Assembly: GCA_024402135.1 (NCBI GenBank)
Contig: JAKSJN010000002.1
Span: forward strand, 207,450 to 271,449
Source of the DNA: Bacteroidales bacterium
GTDB taxonomy: Bacteria > Bacteroidota > Bacteroidia > Bacteroidales > UBA932
Length of the DNA: 64,000 bases
Direction: 5' to 3'
Below, piece by piece: positions 36,141 through 45,451 of the stretch; position 1 is the stretch's first letter, and every line of letters begins with the position of its first letter. The translations under genes were made by a program, and so were the position numbers. Below the pieces are notes generated by a model, which saw only the letters and a program-made list of their open reading frames with translations, made no database searches and had not been told where the DNA came from.

Positions 36141-38389
36141 TGAACAGAATCTCTAGATCAGCAATCATGCTCGCTGCCATTGCAGCAGTTGCATGTACTG
36201 GAGCAAAGGCTCCACAGGACAGGCTGACCGTCAATGACAAGGCCATCGATGCCATCATCGCCCAGATGACTCTAGAAGAGAAAGTCGAGATGATGCACAG
36301 CAAGACCATCATGTCAAGCGAAGGTGTTCCACGCCTCGGCATCCAGGACATCAAGTACGCCGACGGTCCTTTCGGCTGTCGCGAAGAACTTACCGACGGT
36401 TTCCGTCCTGTCGGCTGGAAACTGGACTCAGCCACCTACTTCCCTACCGGATCCGCTCTTGCAGCGACATGGTCAACCGAGATGGCATATAAGTACGGTC
36501 AGGGCATGGGCTCGGAGTGGAGAACACGCGGCAAGGACGTCATCCTCGGACCTGCAATCAACATCCAGAGACTTCCTGTAGGCGGCCGTACATACGAGTA
36601 CTTCAGCGAGGACCCTGTTCTTGCTGCAGCTCTTGCTGTCGGTTACACCCAGGGCGCACAGGACATGGGAACAGCCGTATGTGTCAAGCACTACGCACTG
36701 AACAACCAGGAGACCAACCGAGGCAGTGTCAATGTTATCGTTGACGAGCGCACAATGCGCGAGATCTATCTCAAGCCTTTCGAGGCAGCTGTCCGCGAAG
36801 GCGGCGCAATGTCTGTCATGACAGCATATAATAAGGTAGGCGGTACCTACTGCTCAGAGAATGACATGCTCAACAACCAGATCCTCCGCGGTGAATGGGG
36901 CTTCAAGGGCTTCACCGTTTCCGACTGGGGCGGCACTCACAGCACCATGGGAGCAGCTCTTGGCGGACTCAATGTCCAGATGACCGGAGACAACTACCTT
37001 GGACCAGCCCTTGTCGACTCTGTAAAGGCAGGAAAGGTTCCTATGGAGGTAATCAACCAGAAGGTTCGTGAGATCCTCCGCGTACGTTACGCTATCGACG
37101 CAATTCCTGAAGACCAGGCAAACCAGGTTCAGACTTCCCAGAAGTTCGGCCAGGATATCGCTTACGAGGTTGCCAAAAAGTCAATCGTCCTCCTCAAGAA
37201 CGATGACCATATCCTCCCTATCGACAAGTCAAAGGTCAAGAAGATCGCAGTCATCGGTCTCAATGCAAAGGCTTCTACCGCAGCAGGCGGCATGGGAGCA
37301 GGCGTCAAGACCCTTTATGAAATCACTCCTCTCCAGGGAATCCTCAATGAGGTCGGCAACGAAGTAGAAGTCATCTATGCTCCTGGATACAAGAACTACA
37401 GAGGAATGTTCGGCCGCAGAATGATAGTCAGACCTGGCGCAGAGGACATTGCAGCAGAGATCGACGAGCCAGCTGATCCAGCACTTCTTGAAGAGGCTCT
37501 TGACGCAGCACGTCAGGCTGACATCGTGATCTTCTTCTCCGGTACCAACAAGAATATCGAGACCGAAGGCAGCGACCGCAAGGACATCATGCTCCCTGTC
37601 GGTCAGGATGAGATCGTACGCGCACTCCGCGAGGCTAACAGCAATCTCGTTACCGTAAATATCTCAGGTGGTCCATGTGACCTTAACGAGGTAGAATACA
37701 ACTCCAAGGCTCTTGTACAGGGTTGGTGGAACGGTCTCGAGGGCGGACATGCTCTTGCAGACGTACTGTTCGGAAAGATCGCTCCTTCAGGAAAGCTTCC
37801 ATTCACATTCCCTATCAGACTTGAGGACTCCCCTGCCTATGCTCTCGGAAACTTCCCTCAGGGACAGGATATCCAGGGTGACCTCTTCGGAAACCAGTAC
37901 AGAGAGGACATCGAAGGTCAGAAGGCAGCTCTTGCTGACGCAGGCAACGCATACTACACAGAAGGCAGCCTTGTAGGATATCGCTGGTTCGACACCAAGA
38001 AGGTTGATGTGATGTATCCTTTCGGACACGGTCTCAGCTATGTAGACTTCGACTACTCTAACATCAAGGCATCGGTACGCAAGGGCAAGATCACCGTCAG
38101 CTTCGACATCGAGAATCTTGGTGATCTCGACGCTGACGAGGTAGCTCAGATCTACGTACGCCGTCCTGAGTCAAAGCTTGAGTGGCCAGAGAAGGAGCTC
38201 AAGGCATTCGGTAGAGTCAACGTTTACCACGGTTCAAAGTTCAACGTAAGCATGGATATTCCCGTTGATGATCTCCGTTACTGGGATGTAGAGTCTCACA
38301 GCTGGGTTCTCGAGCCAGGCAACATCGAGATCCTCGTAGGTTCATCATCACGCGACATCAGACTCGCAACCACTGTAAACGTACAGTAG
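36140..38389 (+). CDS. GH3 beta-glycosidase, lipoprotein
   Basis: The 749-residue protein has a lipoprotein signal (MNRISRSAIMLAAIAAVACTG). The (beta/alpha)8 domain contains the nucleophile Asp262 in GFTVSDWGGTHS, the (alpha/beta)6 sandwich contains the acid/base Glu476 in NIETEGSDRKD, and a C-terminal Fn3-like domain follows (from about 640; ADEVAQIYVRRP). The family covers beta-glucosidase and beta-xylosidase activities; I cannot separate them. The start shares one base with the symporter stop, so translation is coupled. The unit ends in a 16-bp terminator. Confidence 0.93.
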   Translation: MNRISRSAIMLAAIAAVACTGAKAPQDRLTVNDKAIDAIIAQMTLEEKVEMMHSKTIMSSEGVPRLGIQDIKYADGPFGCREELTDGFRPVGWKLDSATYFPTGSALAATWSTEMAYKYGQGMGSEWRTRGKDVILGPAINIQRLPVGGRTYEYFSEDPVLAAALAVGYTQGAQDMGTAVCVKHYALNNQETNRGSVNVIVDERTMREIYLKPFEAAVREGGAMSVMTAYNKVGGTYCSENDMLNNQILRGEWGFKGFTVSDWGGTHSTMGAALGGLNVQMTGDNYLGPALVDSVKAGKVPMEVINQKVREILRVRYAIDAIPEDQANQVQTSQKFGQDIAYEVAKKSIVLLKNDDHILPIDKSKVKKIAVIGLNAKASTAAGGMGAGVKTLYEITPLQGILNEVGNEVEVIYAPGYKNYRGMFGRRMIVRPGAEDIAAEIDEPADPALLEEALDAARQADIVIFFSGTNKNIETEGSDRKDIMLPVGQDEIVRALREANSNLVTVNISGGPCDLNEVEYNSKALVQGWWNGLEGGHALADVLFGKIAPSGKLPFTFPIRLEDSPAYALGNFPQGQDIQGDLFGNQYREDIEGQKAALADAGNAYYTEGSLVGYRWFDTKKVDVMYPFGHGLSYVDFDYSNIKASVRKGKITVSFDIENLGDLDADEVAQIYVRRPESKLEWPEKELKAFGRVNVYHGSKFNVSMDIPVDDLRYWDVESHSWVLEPGNIEILVGSSSRDIRLATTVNVQ

Positions 38390-38410
38390 CGAATTACCAT
38401 CGCGATAAAT

Positions 38411-38447
38411 AATAAAGCCCCGGCTGGAATTCAGCCGGGGCTTTATT
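38411..38447. terminator. Bidirectional terminator
   Basis: A perfect 16-bp stem (AATAAAGCCCCGGCTG with CAGCCGGGGCTTTATT) has a 5-nt loop. It lies between the GH3 operon and the convergent bactofilin-SecA unit. Confidence 0.92.
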
Positions 38448-38462
38448 ATTTCTGTTAGAAGA

Positions 38463-38885
38463 CTAACTTCTCACTGGCTGCGCAGCCTGCTGAGGCTTTG
38501 GTGCCTGCTGCTGGCCTGAGAGTTTCTCAAATTCGCCATCTGCGATCATATGGCATGAGCCATTGAAACGTGCATTGAGTTCAACCTGGAGACGCTTGAT
38601 GTGCAGGTCGCCTTCAACCTGGGCTGAACTCTTGAGGGAGAGGGTGTCCTTTACATAGAAGTTGCCCTTGATCTTGCCCCAGAAATCAACGTTGGTACCG
38701 ATGATGTCGCCGTTGATGACGGCAGTCTCACCAATCACTACGCGACCCTTTGATACGAGCTTGCCATCAAACTCGCCGTCAATGCGGATATCGCTGTCAG
38801 TGGTGATCTCACCCTTTACCTTGGTTCCTGAAGAGATTCTGCTGATCTGATTGATATTAGACTCAGTTCCTTCAATCTTTGCCAT
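38463..38885 (-). CDS. Bactofilin (polymer-forming cytoskeletal protein)
   Basis: The 140-residue protein shows the bactofilin core of short beta-helical turns (GTKVKGEITTDSDIRIDGEFDGKLVSKGRVVIGETAVINGD, cited by its turns IRIDGEFDGKL and VVIGETAVINGDI), flanked by a disordered N-terminus and a Gln/Pro-rich C-terminal tail. Bactofilins self-assemble into nucleotide-free filaments that help organise the envelope or cell shape. It lies 28 nt after secA on the same strand, so it is probably cotranscribed with it, and is followed by a strong bidirectional terminator. Confidence 0.93.
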   Translation of the reverse strand: MAKIEGTESNINQISRISSGTKVKGEITTDSDIRIDGEFDGKLVSKGRVVIGETAVINGDIIGTNVDFWGKIKGNFYVKDTLSLKSSAQVEGDLHIKRLQVELNARFNGSCHMIADGEFEKLSGQQQAPKPQQAAQPVRS

Positions 38886-38912
38886 AATGTATGATTGTTT
38901 TATTGTTATCCG

Positions 38913-41900
38913 TTAAAGACCCTGACCGTGGCAGTTCTTGTACTTCTTGCCGCTTCCGCAAGGGCATGGATCGTTACGTCCAACCTTCTTGTCCGCGATG
39001 ATAGGGCGATTGACCTTCTGCTCTCCGTTGGTGGTGAGTTCATTACGGTTAGCCTGCATGCTGGTCATATCCCTCTTTGCAGGTTCCGGTGCACGCTTTG
39101 GTTCCTCTTCACGGAGTGGAATGAATGCACGGAGAAGGAATGAGAGTACATCCTGATTGAGGGTCTCGAGCATCTGGGCGAAGATATTGTAGCTCTCGAG
39201 CTTATATACTACGAGAGGATCCTTCTGCTCGTATGATGCGTTCTGTACGCTCTGGCGGAGATCATCCATCTCGCGGAGGTGATTCTTCCAACGCTCATCG
39301 ATCTGGTAGAGGATGATGGTCTGGCTGAGTCTCTTAGCGACCTCACGGCTCTCGGTCTCGTATGCCTTCTCGAGGTTTACTGACAGATTGAGCATATGAC
39401 GGCCGTCAGAGATAGGGAGTGCGATGTTGGTGTACATCTGTCCCTGCTTCTCGTATACCTGCTTGATGATAGGGTTGATCTTGGTCGCAATCGCCTCCAT
39501 GCGGCGGTTATATGTCTCCATCATGGTATCACGGAGCATCTTTGCGAGCTCCTGCGGCTTTGACTTTGCGTAAACCTCAGGATCCATTCCAGGATCAATA
39601 GAGAACTTGGCCATGATGAGCTCAGCGAAGTCTTCGTATGAAAGGCCTTCTGCATTGTCAACCACGATAGAAGCCGAATCGGTCATCATGTTGAGAACAT
39701 CGATCTCGATTCTCTCTCCCGAGATTGCATTGCGACGGCGTGAGTAGATAGCCTCACGCTGATAGTTCATCACGTCATCGTACTCAAGGAGACGCTTACG
39801 GATACCGAAGTTGTTCTCCTCGACCTTGCGCTGAGCCTTCTCGATAGCGCTTGAGAGCCATGAGCTCTCGAGTGCCTCGTTGTCTTCCATTCCGAGCTTG
39901 TCGACCATACCGGCGATACGCTCTGAACCGAACAGACGCATGAGCTTGTCCTCGAGTGACACATAGAAGGTTGAGCTGCCCGGGTCACCCTGACGTCCGG
40001 CACGACCGCGAAGCTGGCGGTCCACACGGCGTGAGTCATGACGCTCGGTACCGATGATGGCGAGACCACCGGCAGCCTTGACTTCCGGAGTCAGCTTGAT
40101 ATCGGTTCCTCTACCGGCCATGTTGGTTGCAATGGTAACCGCACCCTTCTGACCTGCCAGAGCAACGATCTCCGCCTCACGTGCGTGCTCCTTTGCATTG
40201 AGGACATTGTGTCTGATACCTCTCATTCGCAGCATACGGCTGAGGAGCTCGGATGTCTCGACGTCAGTTGTACCGACGAGGACAGGACGGCCCGCCTCCG
40301 AGAGTTCAGCCACCTTGTCGATAACGGCAGCGTACTTAGCCTTCTTGGTCTTGTATATGAGGTCCTCGTTGTCTTTTCTGAGGATAGGACGGTTCGTAGG
40401 AATCACGACAACGTCAAGCTTGTAGATGCTCCAGAACTCACCTGCCTCGGTTTCTGCAGTACCGGTCATACCGGAAAGCTTGTGGTACATGCGGAAGTAG
40501 TTCTGGAGAGAGATGGTCGCGAAGGTCTGGGTTGCAGCCTCGACCTTTACATTCTCCTTTGCCTCGACAGCCTGATGGAGACCATCGCTCCAGCGGCGGC
40601 CCTCCATGATACGGCCCGTTCCCTCATCGACGATCTTGATCTTGTTGTCCATTACAACGTAATCGACATCCTTCTCGAACATCGCATATGCTTTGAGGAG
40701 CTGGCTGACAGTATGTACGCGCTCGCTCTTGAGTGCGAAATCCTCCATGAGGGCGTCCTTGCGCTCCTGCTTCTCTGCGAGAGAGAGACCAGCCTTCTCG
40801 ATCTCCGCGATCTGCGAGCCTACATCAGGGAGCACGAAGAAATCAGCGTTGTTCACTGAGTTTGCAAGCATGTCATGACCCTTGTCGGTCATATCTACCG
40901 AGTGCTGCTGCTCGTTGATCACGAAGAAGAGCGGATCGGTAACCACAGGCATCTCACGCTCATTATCCTGCATGTAGTAGTTCTCGACCTTCTGGAGAAG
41001 AACCTTGATGCCTGGTTCGCTGAGATACTTGATAAGCGGCTGATACTTTGGAAGACCCTTGTGACAGCGGAGAAGAAGCTTTCCTCCCTCCTTCTCGTCA
41101 CCGGCAGCAATGAGCTTCTTTGCCTCGTTGAGGGTCTGGTTGACGAGTGAACGCTGGTTCTGGTAAAGTTTCTCGACGAATGGTCTGAACTCCATGAACT
41201 GGTCATCGGAAGTAGCACGTGCAACCGGACCTGAGATGATCAAAGGGGTACGGGCGTCATCAATGAGGACCGAGTCGACCTCATCGACGATTGCGAAGTG
41301 GTGCTTCCTCTGCACGAGGTCGGTCATACGTGTCGCCATGTTGTCGCGGAGGTAGTCGAAACCGAACTCGTTGTTGGTACCGAAGGTAATATTGCTCTCG
41401 TATGCCTTCTTACGGGCATCACTGTTTGGCTGATGCTTGTCGATACAGTCCACAGAGAGACCGTGGAACTGGTAGAGAGGGCCCATCCACTCTGAGTCAC
41501 GCTTTGACAGATAGTCGTTCACGGTAACGACGTGAACTCCCTTTCCGGCAAGTGCGTTGAGGAATACAGGGAGGGTTGCAACCAGGGTCTTACCCTCACC
41601 GGTAGCCATCTCTGAGATCTTTCCCTGATGAAGGATGATACCACCGATGAGCTGTACATTGTAGTGTACCATGTCCCAGGTGATCTCATTGCCGCCCGCC
41701 ATCCAGTGGTTCTTGTAGATAGCCTTGTCGTCCTCGATGGTGACGAAATCAGACTTGATGCTGAGGTCACGGTCGAACTGGTTTGCAGTAACGACGATAG
41801 TCTCGTTCTGAGCAAAACGGCGTGCGGTTGACTTCATGATCGAGAATGCGGTAGGAAGGATTTCGTCAAGACACTTCTCGATTGCAGTATCCTCATCCTT

Positions 41901-42179
41901 GGCGAGCTTGTCAGCCTCGGTAGCGAGCTGTTCCTTTTCCGATATGGCGATATCGCCTTCCATCGTCTTCTTTATCTCCTCGATGCGGGCCTCGAAAGGA
42001 GCCTCGCAGTCTCTGAGCTTCTTCTTGAGTTCCTCGGTCTTCGCACGAAGATCATCATCGCTGAGTTTGTCGATGACGTCGAATTCGGCGAGGACCTTGT
42101 TGAGGATAGGCTTGATAGCCTTCATGTCACGCTCGGCCTTTGAACCGAACAATTTCTTTATTACTCCTGCAACTGACAT
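38913..42179 (-). CDS. secA: Protein translocase ATPase SecA
   Basis: The 1088-residue product is full-length for Bacteroidota SecA. It has the N-terminal helix ([20 protein letters not shown]), an early Glu/Lys-rich insertion, Walker [30 protein letters not shown], the second motor domain ([39 protein letters not shown]) and the C-terminal zinc motif [14 protein letters not shown]. It drives preproteins through SecYEG. I placed the start at 42179. A leftward promoter lies at 42261-42290, and an unusual repeat array is upstream of that (42326-42642). Confidence 0.97.
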   Translation of the reverse strand: MSVAGVIKKLFGSKAERDMKAIKPILNKVLAEFDVIDKLSDDDLRAKTEELKKKLRDCEAPFEARIEEIKKTMEGDIAISEKEQLATEADKLAKDEDTAIEKCLDEILPTAFSIMKSTARRFAQNETIVVTANQFDRDLSIKSDFVTIEDDKAIYKNHWMAGGNEITWDMVHYNVQLIGGIILHQGKISEMATGEGKTLVATLPVFLNALAGKGVHVVTVNDYLSKRDSEWMGPLYQFHGLSVDCIDKHQPNSDARKKAYESNITFGTNNEFGFDYLRDNMATRMTDLVQRKHHFAIVDEVDSVLIDDARTPLIISGPVARATSDDQFMEFRPFVEKLYQNQRSLVNQTLNEAKKLIAAGDEKEGGKLLLRCHKGLPKYQPLIKYLSEPGIKVLLQKVENYYMQDNEREMPVVTDPLFFVINEQQHSVDMTDKGHDMLANSVNNADFFVLPDVGSQIAEIEKAGLSLAEKQERKDALMEDFALKSERVHTVSQLLKAYAMFEKDVDYVVMDNKIKIVDEGTGRIMEGRRWSDGLHQAVEAKENVKVEAATQTFATISLQNYFRMYHKLSGMTGTAETEAGEFWSIYKLDVVVIPTNRPILRKDNEDLIYKTKKAKYAAVIDKVAELSEAGRPVLVGTTDVETSELLSRMLRMRGIRHNVLNAKEHAREAEIVALAGQKGAVTIATNMAGRGTDIKLTPEVKAAGGLAIIGTERHDSRRVDRQLRGRAGRQGDPGSSTFYVSLEDKLMRLFGSERIAGMVDKLGMEDNEALESSWLSSAIEKAQRKVEENNFGIRKRLLEYDDVMNYQREAIYSRRRNAISGERIEIDVLNMMTDSASIVVDNAEGLSYEDFAELIMAKFSIDPGMDPEVYAKSKPQELAKMLRDTMMETYNRRMEAIATKINPIIKQVYEKQGQMYTNIALPISDGRHMLNLSVNLEKAYETESREVAKRLSQTIILYQIDERWKNHLREMDDLRQSVQNASYEQKDPLVVYKLESYNIFAQMLETLNQDVLSFLLRAFIPLREEEPKRAPEPAKRDMTSMQANRNELTTNGEQKVNRPIIADKKVGRNDPCPCGSGKKYKNCHGQGL

Positions 42180-42260
42180 ATCTATTTGTTTTCTAATCAA
42201 TTAAATATTATCCATACGCCAAGAGCGCACCAATTGGGCACAACAAGGCACATAAACGTA

Positions 42261-42290
42261 CAAATTTAGTGATTATTAGCGAGAAACACA
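42261..42290 (-). promoter_or_regulatory. Probable secA promoter
   Basis: Minus-strand TAAATTTG (42261-42268) is a -7 box, with TGTG (42287-42290) at 18-nt spacing as a weak -33 box. The leader to secA is about 80 nt. Confidence 0.5.
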
Positions 42291-42325
42291 ATATGCCTCC
42301 TCTTCCATCAAATGCCGTTCCATTA

Positions 42326-42386
42326 GGGATTTCTGACACTCCATCGGGGTTTTCTGACGTTCTGTCGGGTCATCTGACATGACAGG
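42326..42386. repeat. Three tandem 20-21 bp repeats (GGG...TCTGAC) leading into the array
   Basis: Three consecutive units start at 42326, 42346 and 42367. Each begins GGG(A/G/T), carries TCTGAC in the middle, and is 20, 21 and 20 bp long. They abut the first inverted-repeat unit at 42387 with no gap. Confidence 0.6.
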
Positions 42387-42642
42387 TGTCACGATTTTCG
42401 ATATTTTCGTGACACTTGGCGACTTCTGACCTCTTAGATTCCACGAATCCGGCATTTTTCGTGACACTTCGCCGCGATTTGCCACTTCTGACAGCGTTTT
42501 TCGAGGGAGATGTCACATTTTCGCGGGATTCTGTGTCACCTGACGCTCTCGGATGGCTTATATGTCACGTTTTATTAGTTTTTCGTGACACCTGACGCTC
42601 ATGAATGTCCCAAATGTCACGATTCTGGCCGTTTCTGTGACA
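42387..42642. repeat. Phased array of five 28-bp inverted repeats TGTCAC-N16-GTGACA
   Basis: Units lie at 42387-42414, 42439-42466, 42511-42538, 42563-42590 and 42615-42642. Three are perfect at both half-sites; unit 2 starts TTCCAC and unit 3 ends GTGTCA. Start-to-start distances are 52, 72, 52 and 52 bp; 72 is 52 plus 20. The 24-bp gaps also share sequence (TTCTGAC or CCTGACGCTC). N16 interiors differ but are T-rich with a central CG or GG. There is no open reading frame that explains it. It lies between secA and tRNA-Cys. Confidence 0.8.
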
Positions 42643-42710
42643 TCTTGTCAACCTTGGACATCTAACTCAGAGCAATGCCGATTTCAGATAAGCTCGATAA
42701 GGAATAAATA

Positions 42711-42743
42711 CAAAAATGCCCCTGGAGAGTCTCCAGAGGCATT
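42711..42743 (-). terminator. Terminator of tRNA-Cys
   Basis: AATGCCCCTGGAG (42715-42727) pairs with CTCCAGAGGCATT (42731-42743), with one unpaired or mismatched pair. A T-run follows on the minus strand. Confidence 0.85.
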
Positions 42744-42747
42744 AATG

Positions 42748-42818
42748 AGGTGCGTAGCGGAATCGAACCACTGTGCACGGTTTTGCAGACCGTTGCCTAA
42801 CCACTCGGCCAACGCACC
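42748..42818 (-). tRNA. tRNA-Cys (GCA)
   Basis: On the minus strand the acceptor GGTGCGT (42818-42812) pairs with ACGCACC (42755-42749), with discriminator U at 42748, as usual for tRNA-Cys. The anticodon stem ACGGT/ACCGT holds loop CTGCAAA, anticodon GCA. The T-arm AGTGG-TTCGATT-CCGCT is present. CCA is not encoded. Confidence 0.96.
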
Positions 42819-42828
42819 GTTGGGACTG

Positions 42829-42859
42829 CAAATGTATGAAAAGATTTCTTAATACCAAA
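42829..42859 (-). promoter_or_regulatory. Promoter of tRNA-Cys
   Basis: Minus-strand TTTG (42859-42856), N19 and TACATTTG (42836-42829) form a full consensus promoter 10 nt before the tRNA. Confidence 0.82.
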
Positions 42860-42879
42860 AATAATTCAAAACAATTGAC

Positions 42880-42887
42880 TACCTTTG
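42880..42887 (+). promoter_or_regulatory. -7 box of tRNA-Gly
   Basis: TACCTTTG lies 17 nt before the tRNA. No TTTG is seen at the -33 position. Confidence 0.55.
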
Positions 42888-42904
42888 TTCCTGCAGATAA
42901 TGCT

Positions 42905-42975
42905 GCGGGATTAGCACATCGGTAGTGCATCGGCTTCCCAAGCCGAGGAGGCGGGTCCGACTCCCGTATCCCGCT
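42905..42975 (+). tRNA. tRNA-Gly (CCC)
   Basis: The acceptor GCGGGAT (42905-42911) pairs with ATCCCGC (42968-42974), discriminator T. The anticodon stem TCGGC/GCCGA holds loop TTCCCAA, giving anticodon CCC. D-loop and T-arm (GCGGG-TCCGACT-CCCGT) are present. CCA is not encoded. Confidence 0.95.
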
Positions 42976-42978
42976 CAA

Positions 42979-43015
42979 AAAAGTGAGGTGGGCCAAAATG
43001 GTCCACCTCACTTTT
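42979..43015. terminator. Bidirectional terminator between tRNA-Gly and fhs
   Basis: AAAAGTGAGGTGG pairs with CCACCTCACTTTT, with further pairing of GGCC/GGTC. T-runs occur on both strands. Confidence 0.9.
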
Positions 43016-43032
43016 ATATTTAATGTGTCTTT

Positions 43033-44700
43033 CTAACTCAAGCCGTCAATCTGGCCGTCGACCATGCAGATCCGGAGGGCCTGCGGCGACTTTGGAAGGC
43101 CAGGCATGCGGATGATGTCTCCCGCTATGGCAACCAGCATCTCAGCGCCCGAATTGATCACAAAATCCTTGATGTCGAAGTTGAATCCCTTTGGAACACC
43201 ATAAGCCTTGGGATTCTGCGAGAAGGAGAACTGAGTCTTGGCAATGCAGACCGGATATTTTCCGAAGCCGAGATCTTCTGCATTCTTAATCTTCTTGATC
43301 GCCTCAGATGAGAATGATACGGAAGCCGCACCATAGATATTGCGGGCAACAGCCTCGATCTTATCCCTGATCGACGCCTCGTCAGGATAAGCGAAACGCA
43401 GCGGCTCTGAAGGCTTCTTCTCGATAGTTTCGACCACAAGATTTGCAAGATCGACAGCACCTTCGCCGCCCTCCATGAAAGCGTTGTTCAGTGCGAATGG
43501 AACTCCCATCTCAGCAAGATGGTCGCGGACAATCGCGATCTCCTCGTCAGTGTCATGCGCGAACTTGTTGAAACATACGAGGACTGTCTGGCCGAATGAG
43601 CGGAGATTCTCGATGTGCTTGTCAAGATTGCCGAGACCGTTCTTTATGCCTGTCTCGTTAGGGAGCTTGATGTCGGTCTCAGGCACGCCTCCGTGCATCT
43701 TCAGGCCCTGAAGGGTCGCAACGAGGACTGTAAGAGCCGGTGAGAGACCCGCCTTGCGGCACTTGATGTCAAGGAATTTCTCTGCACCGAGATCAGCGCC
43801 GAAACCGGCTTCGGTGATTACATAGTCTCCATATGTGAGAGCCATCTTTGTGGCAATTATGGAATTGCAGCCATGGGCGATATTCGCGAACGGACCACCA
43901 TGGATGAATGCTGGAGTGTTCTCCGTGGTCTGGACGAGGTTAGGATCGAATGCGTCCTTGAGAAGGACTGTGATAGCGCCTGCGACACCCATGTCCCTTA
44001 CGAAGAAAGGCTTGTTCTCAAGTGTATATCCCAGAAGGATGTTGCCTATCCTGCGCTCGAGATCCTCAAGGCTGGTAGACAGACAGAGAATCGCCATGAT
44101 TTCGGAAGCCGGAGTGATATCGAAACCACCCTGCTGAGGCACGCCGTTGCTGTATGGGCCAAGACCGGTTACAATCTGACGGAGAGAGCGGTCATTGACG
44201 TCAAGGACACGCTTCCAGAGAATCTGTTTCAAGCCGAAGCCCTCAGCCTGATGCTGGAAGATATAGTTATCCAGAAGAGCCGCAATCATATTGTTGGCCG
44301 AAGTGATCGCATGGAAGTCTCCTGTGAAGTGGAGATTGATCTTCTCCATCGGAACGACCTGTGCGTAACCGCCGCCGGCAGCACCACCCTTCATTCCAAA
44401 GCATGGACCGAGAGATGGCTCACGCAAAGCGAGTACGGCCTTCTTGCCGATCTTGTTCATGCCAAGCGACAGACCTACCGAGACGGTGGTCTTGCCGATA
44501 CCGGCCTTGGTCGGAGAAATGGCAGTTACAAGGATGAGCTTGCTGTTCTTGATCTTCTCGTCGTCGATGAGAGTATAAGGGACTTTTGCAATGTAGCGTC
44601 CGTACGGCTCAATCACATCAGTTGGGATACCGACCTTTGCAGCGATGTCGGAAATTGGCTCGAGATGTGCCTCTCTTGCGATTTGGATGTCAGATTTCAT
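43033..44700 (-). CDS. fhs: Formate-tetrahydrofolate ligase
   Basis: The 555-residue enzyme makes 10-formyl-THF from formate, THF and ATP. The nucleotide-binding loop reads [16 protein letters not shown] (family usual TPAGEGKTT), followed by [23 protein letters not shown] and [15 protein letters not shown], all hallmark segments. It feeds one-carbon units to purine and Met-tRNA formylation. The ATG at 44700 has a TATCTTTG box 24 nt upstream. It is monocistronic, with the terminator at 42979-43015. Confidence 0.97.
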   Translation of the reverse strand: MKSDIQIAREAHLEPISDIAAKVGIPTDVIEPYGRYIAKVPYTLIDDEKIKNSKLILVTAISPTKAGIGKTTVSVGLSLGMNKIGKKAVLALREPSLGPCFGMKGGAAGGGYAQVVPMEKINLHFTGDFHAITSANNMIAALLDNYIFQHQAEGFGLKQILWKRVLDVNDRSLRQIVTGLGPYSNGVPQQGGFDITPASEIMAILCLSTSLEDLERRIGNILLGYTLENKPFFVRDMGVAGAITVLLKDAFDPNLVQTTENTPAFIHGGPFANIAHGCNSIIATKMALTYGDYVITEAGFGADLGAEKFLDIKCRKAGLSPALTVLVATLQGLKMHGGVPETDIKLPNETGIKNGLGNLDKHIENLRSFGQTVLVCFNKFAHDTDEEIAIVRDHLAEMGVPFALNNAFMEGGEGAVDLANLVVETIEKKPSEPLRFAYPDEASIRDKIEAVARNIYGAASVSFSSEAIKKIKNAEDLGFGKYPVCIAKTQFSFSQNPKAYGVPKGFNFDIKDFVINSGAEMLVAIAGDIIRMPGLPKSPQALRICMVDGQIDGLS

Positions 44701-44723
44701 CGGTGTTGGTTAGAAAATTTGAC

Positions 44724-44755
44724 CAAAGATAAGCCAATGATGCACAATCTACAAC
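44724..44755 (-). promoter_or_regulatory. Promoter of fhs
   Basis: Minus-strand GTTG (44755-44752), N20 and TATCTTTG (44731-44724) are close to consensus. Confidence 0.6.
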
Positions 44756-44875
44756 TAAAACGATAAAAATAGTTTTCAACAGTAATTTAACAGCATTTTT
44801 CGCAGTATGATTCCGAGTTGTCATATGATACAAAACAATATGCAGAATATGTAACAAATGATGCATGGTATGAAT

Positions 44876-44883
44876 TAACTTTG
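44876..44883 (+). promoter_or_regulatory. -7 box of the HMA/TonB metal operon
   Basis: TAACTTTG ends 4 nt before the ATG at 44888, as at the GH97 gene, implying a transcript with almost no leader. Confidence 0.45.
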
Positions 44884-44887
44884 CAAC

Positions 44888-45445
44888 ATGAAAATCCACA
44901 TCAAAAACATGGTCTGCCCCAGATGCATTTCTGCGGTGAAACGGATTGCCGAGGAATGCGGGCTGACCCCGATCGACGTACAGCTTGGATATTGCGAAGT
45001 TGATGGCGATCCGGATGACGGGACTATGAAGCGTTTCGCAGAGGAACTCAGAAACGATGGTTTCGAGATGCTGCTTGACGCCGAGGCAAGGCTGGTCCAG
45101 GCCGTAAAGGACAGCCTGGTCACACTCCTCTACTCCGATGAGATGGCTTCCGGAATCAACATCTCGGACTATCTCCAGGACAGGACTCATTACTCATACA
45201 GCACTCTCCGCAAGGTCTTTTCTTCCGCCGAGGGTCGCAGCATCGAGAACTATTACATAGCATTGCGCATCGAGCGTGTCAAAGAACTGCTCAGATACGA
45301 GGAGCTCACTCTTTCCCAGATAGCGGATAAGCTAGGGTACTCCTCTGTGGCACATCTCAGTGCCCAGTTCAAGAAAGTGACAGGCCTTTCAGCGTCGGAG
45401 TTCAAGAGCAGCTCAGTCGAAAGGAACAGCATTGACGAAATATAA
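44888..45445 (+). CDS. AraC-type regulator with N-terminal HMA-like metal-binding domain
   Basis: The 185-residue protein has a short HMA-like N-terminus (MKIHIKNMVCPRCISAVKRIAEE, metal site Cys10-x-x-Cys13) joined to an AraC HTH domain (about 80-178; IENYYIALRIERVKELLRYEELTLSQIADKLGYSSVAHLSAQFKKVTGL). It probably senses a soft metal (Cu+ or Zn2+ are typical for CxxC HMA sites) and controls the three genes that follow, with which it shares a strand and tight spacing (6 nt to the TonB receptor). The ATG at 44888 is supported by the HMA start. Confidence 0.88.
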   Translation: MKIHIKNMVCPRCISAVKRIAEECGLTPIDVQLGYCEVDGDPDDGTMKRFAEELRNDGFEMLLDAEARLVQAVKDSLVTLLYSDEMASGINISDYLQDRTHYSYSTLRKVFSSAEGRSIENYYIALRIERVKELLRYEELTLSQIADKLGYSSVAHLSAQFKKVTGLSASEFKSSSVERNSIDEI

Positions 45446-45451
45446 AAGACT

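Noticed and set aside
24875-38389. Canonical SusC/SusD polysaccharide utilisation locus
   Set aside because: Several glycosidases are present but no SusC or SusD gene is found; the only TonB receptor (45452) belongs to the metal operon.
40038-40859. 273-codon plus-strand frame opposite secA
   Set aside because: It is antisense to conserved SecA motor motifs with no signal or motif of its own.
42387-42642. CRISPR array
   Set aside because: The 28-bp units with 24-bp gaps suggest it at first, but unit interiors differ, gaps share sequence instead of being unique, and no cas genes are nearby.
43873-44766. 297-codon plus-strand frame opposite fhs
   Set aside because: It is antisense to a highly conserved enzyme.
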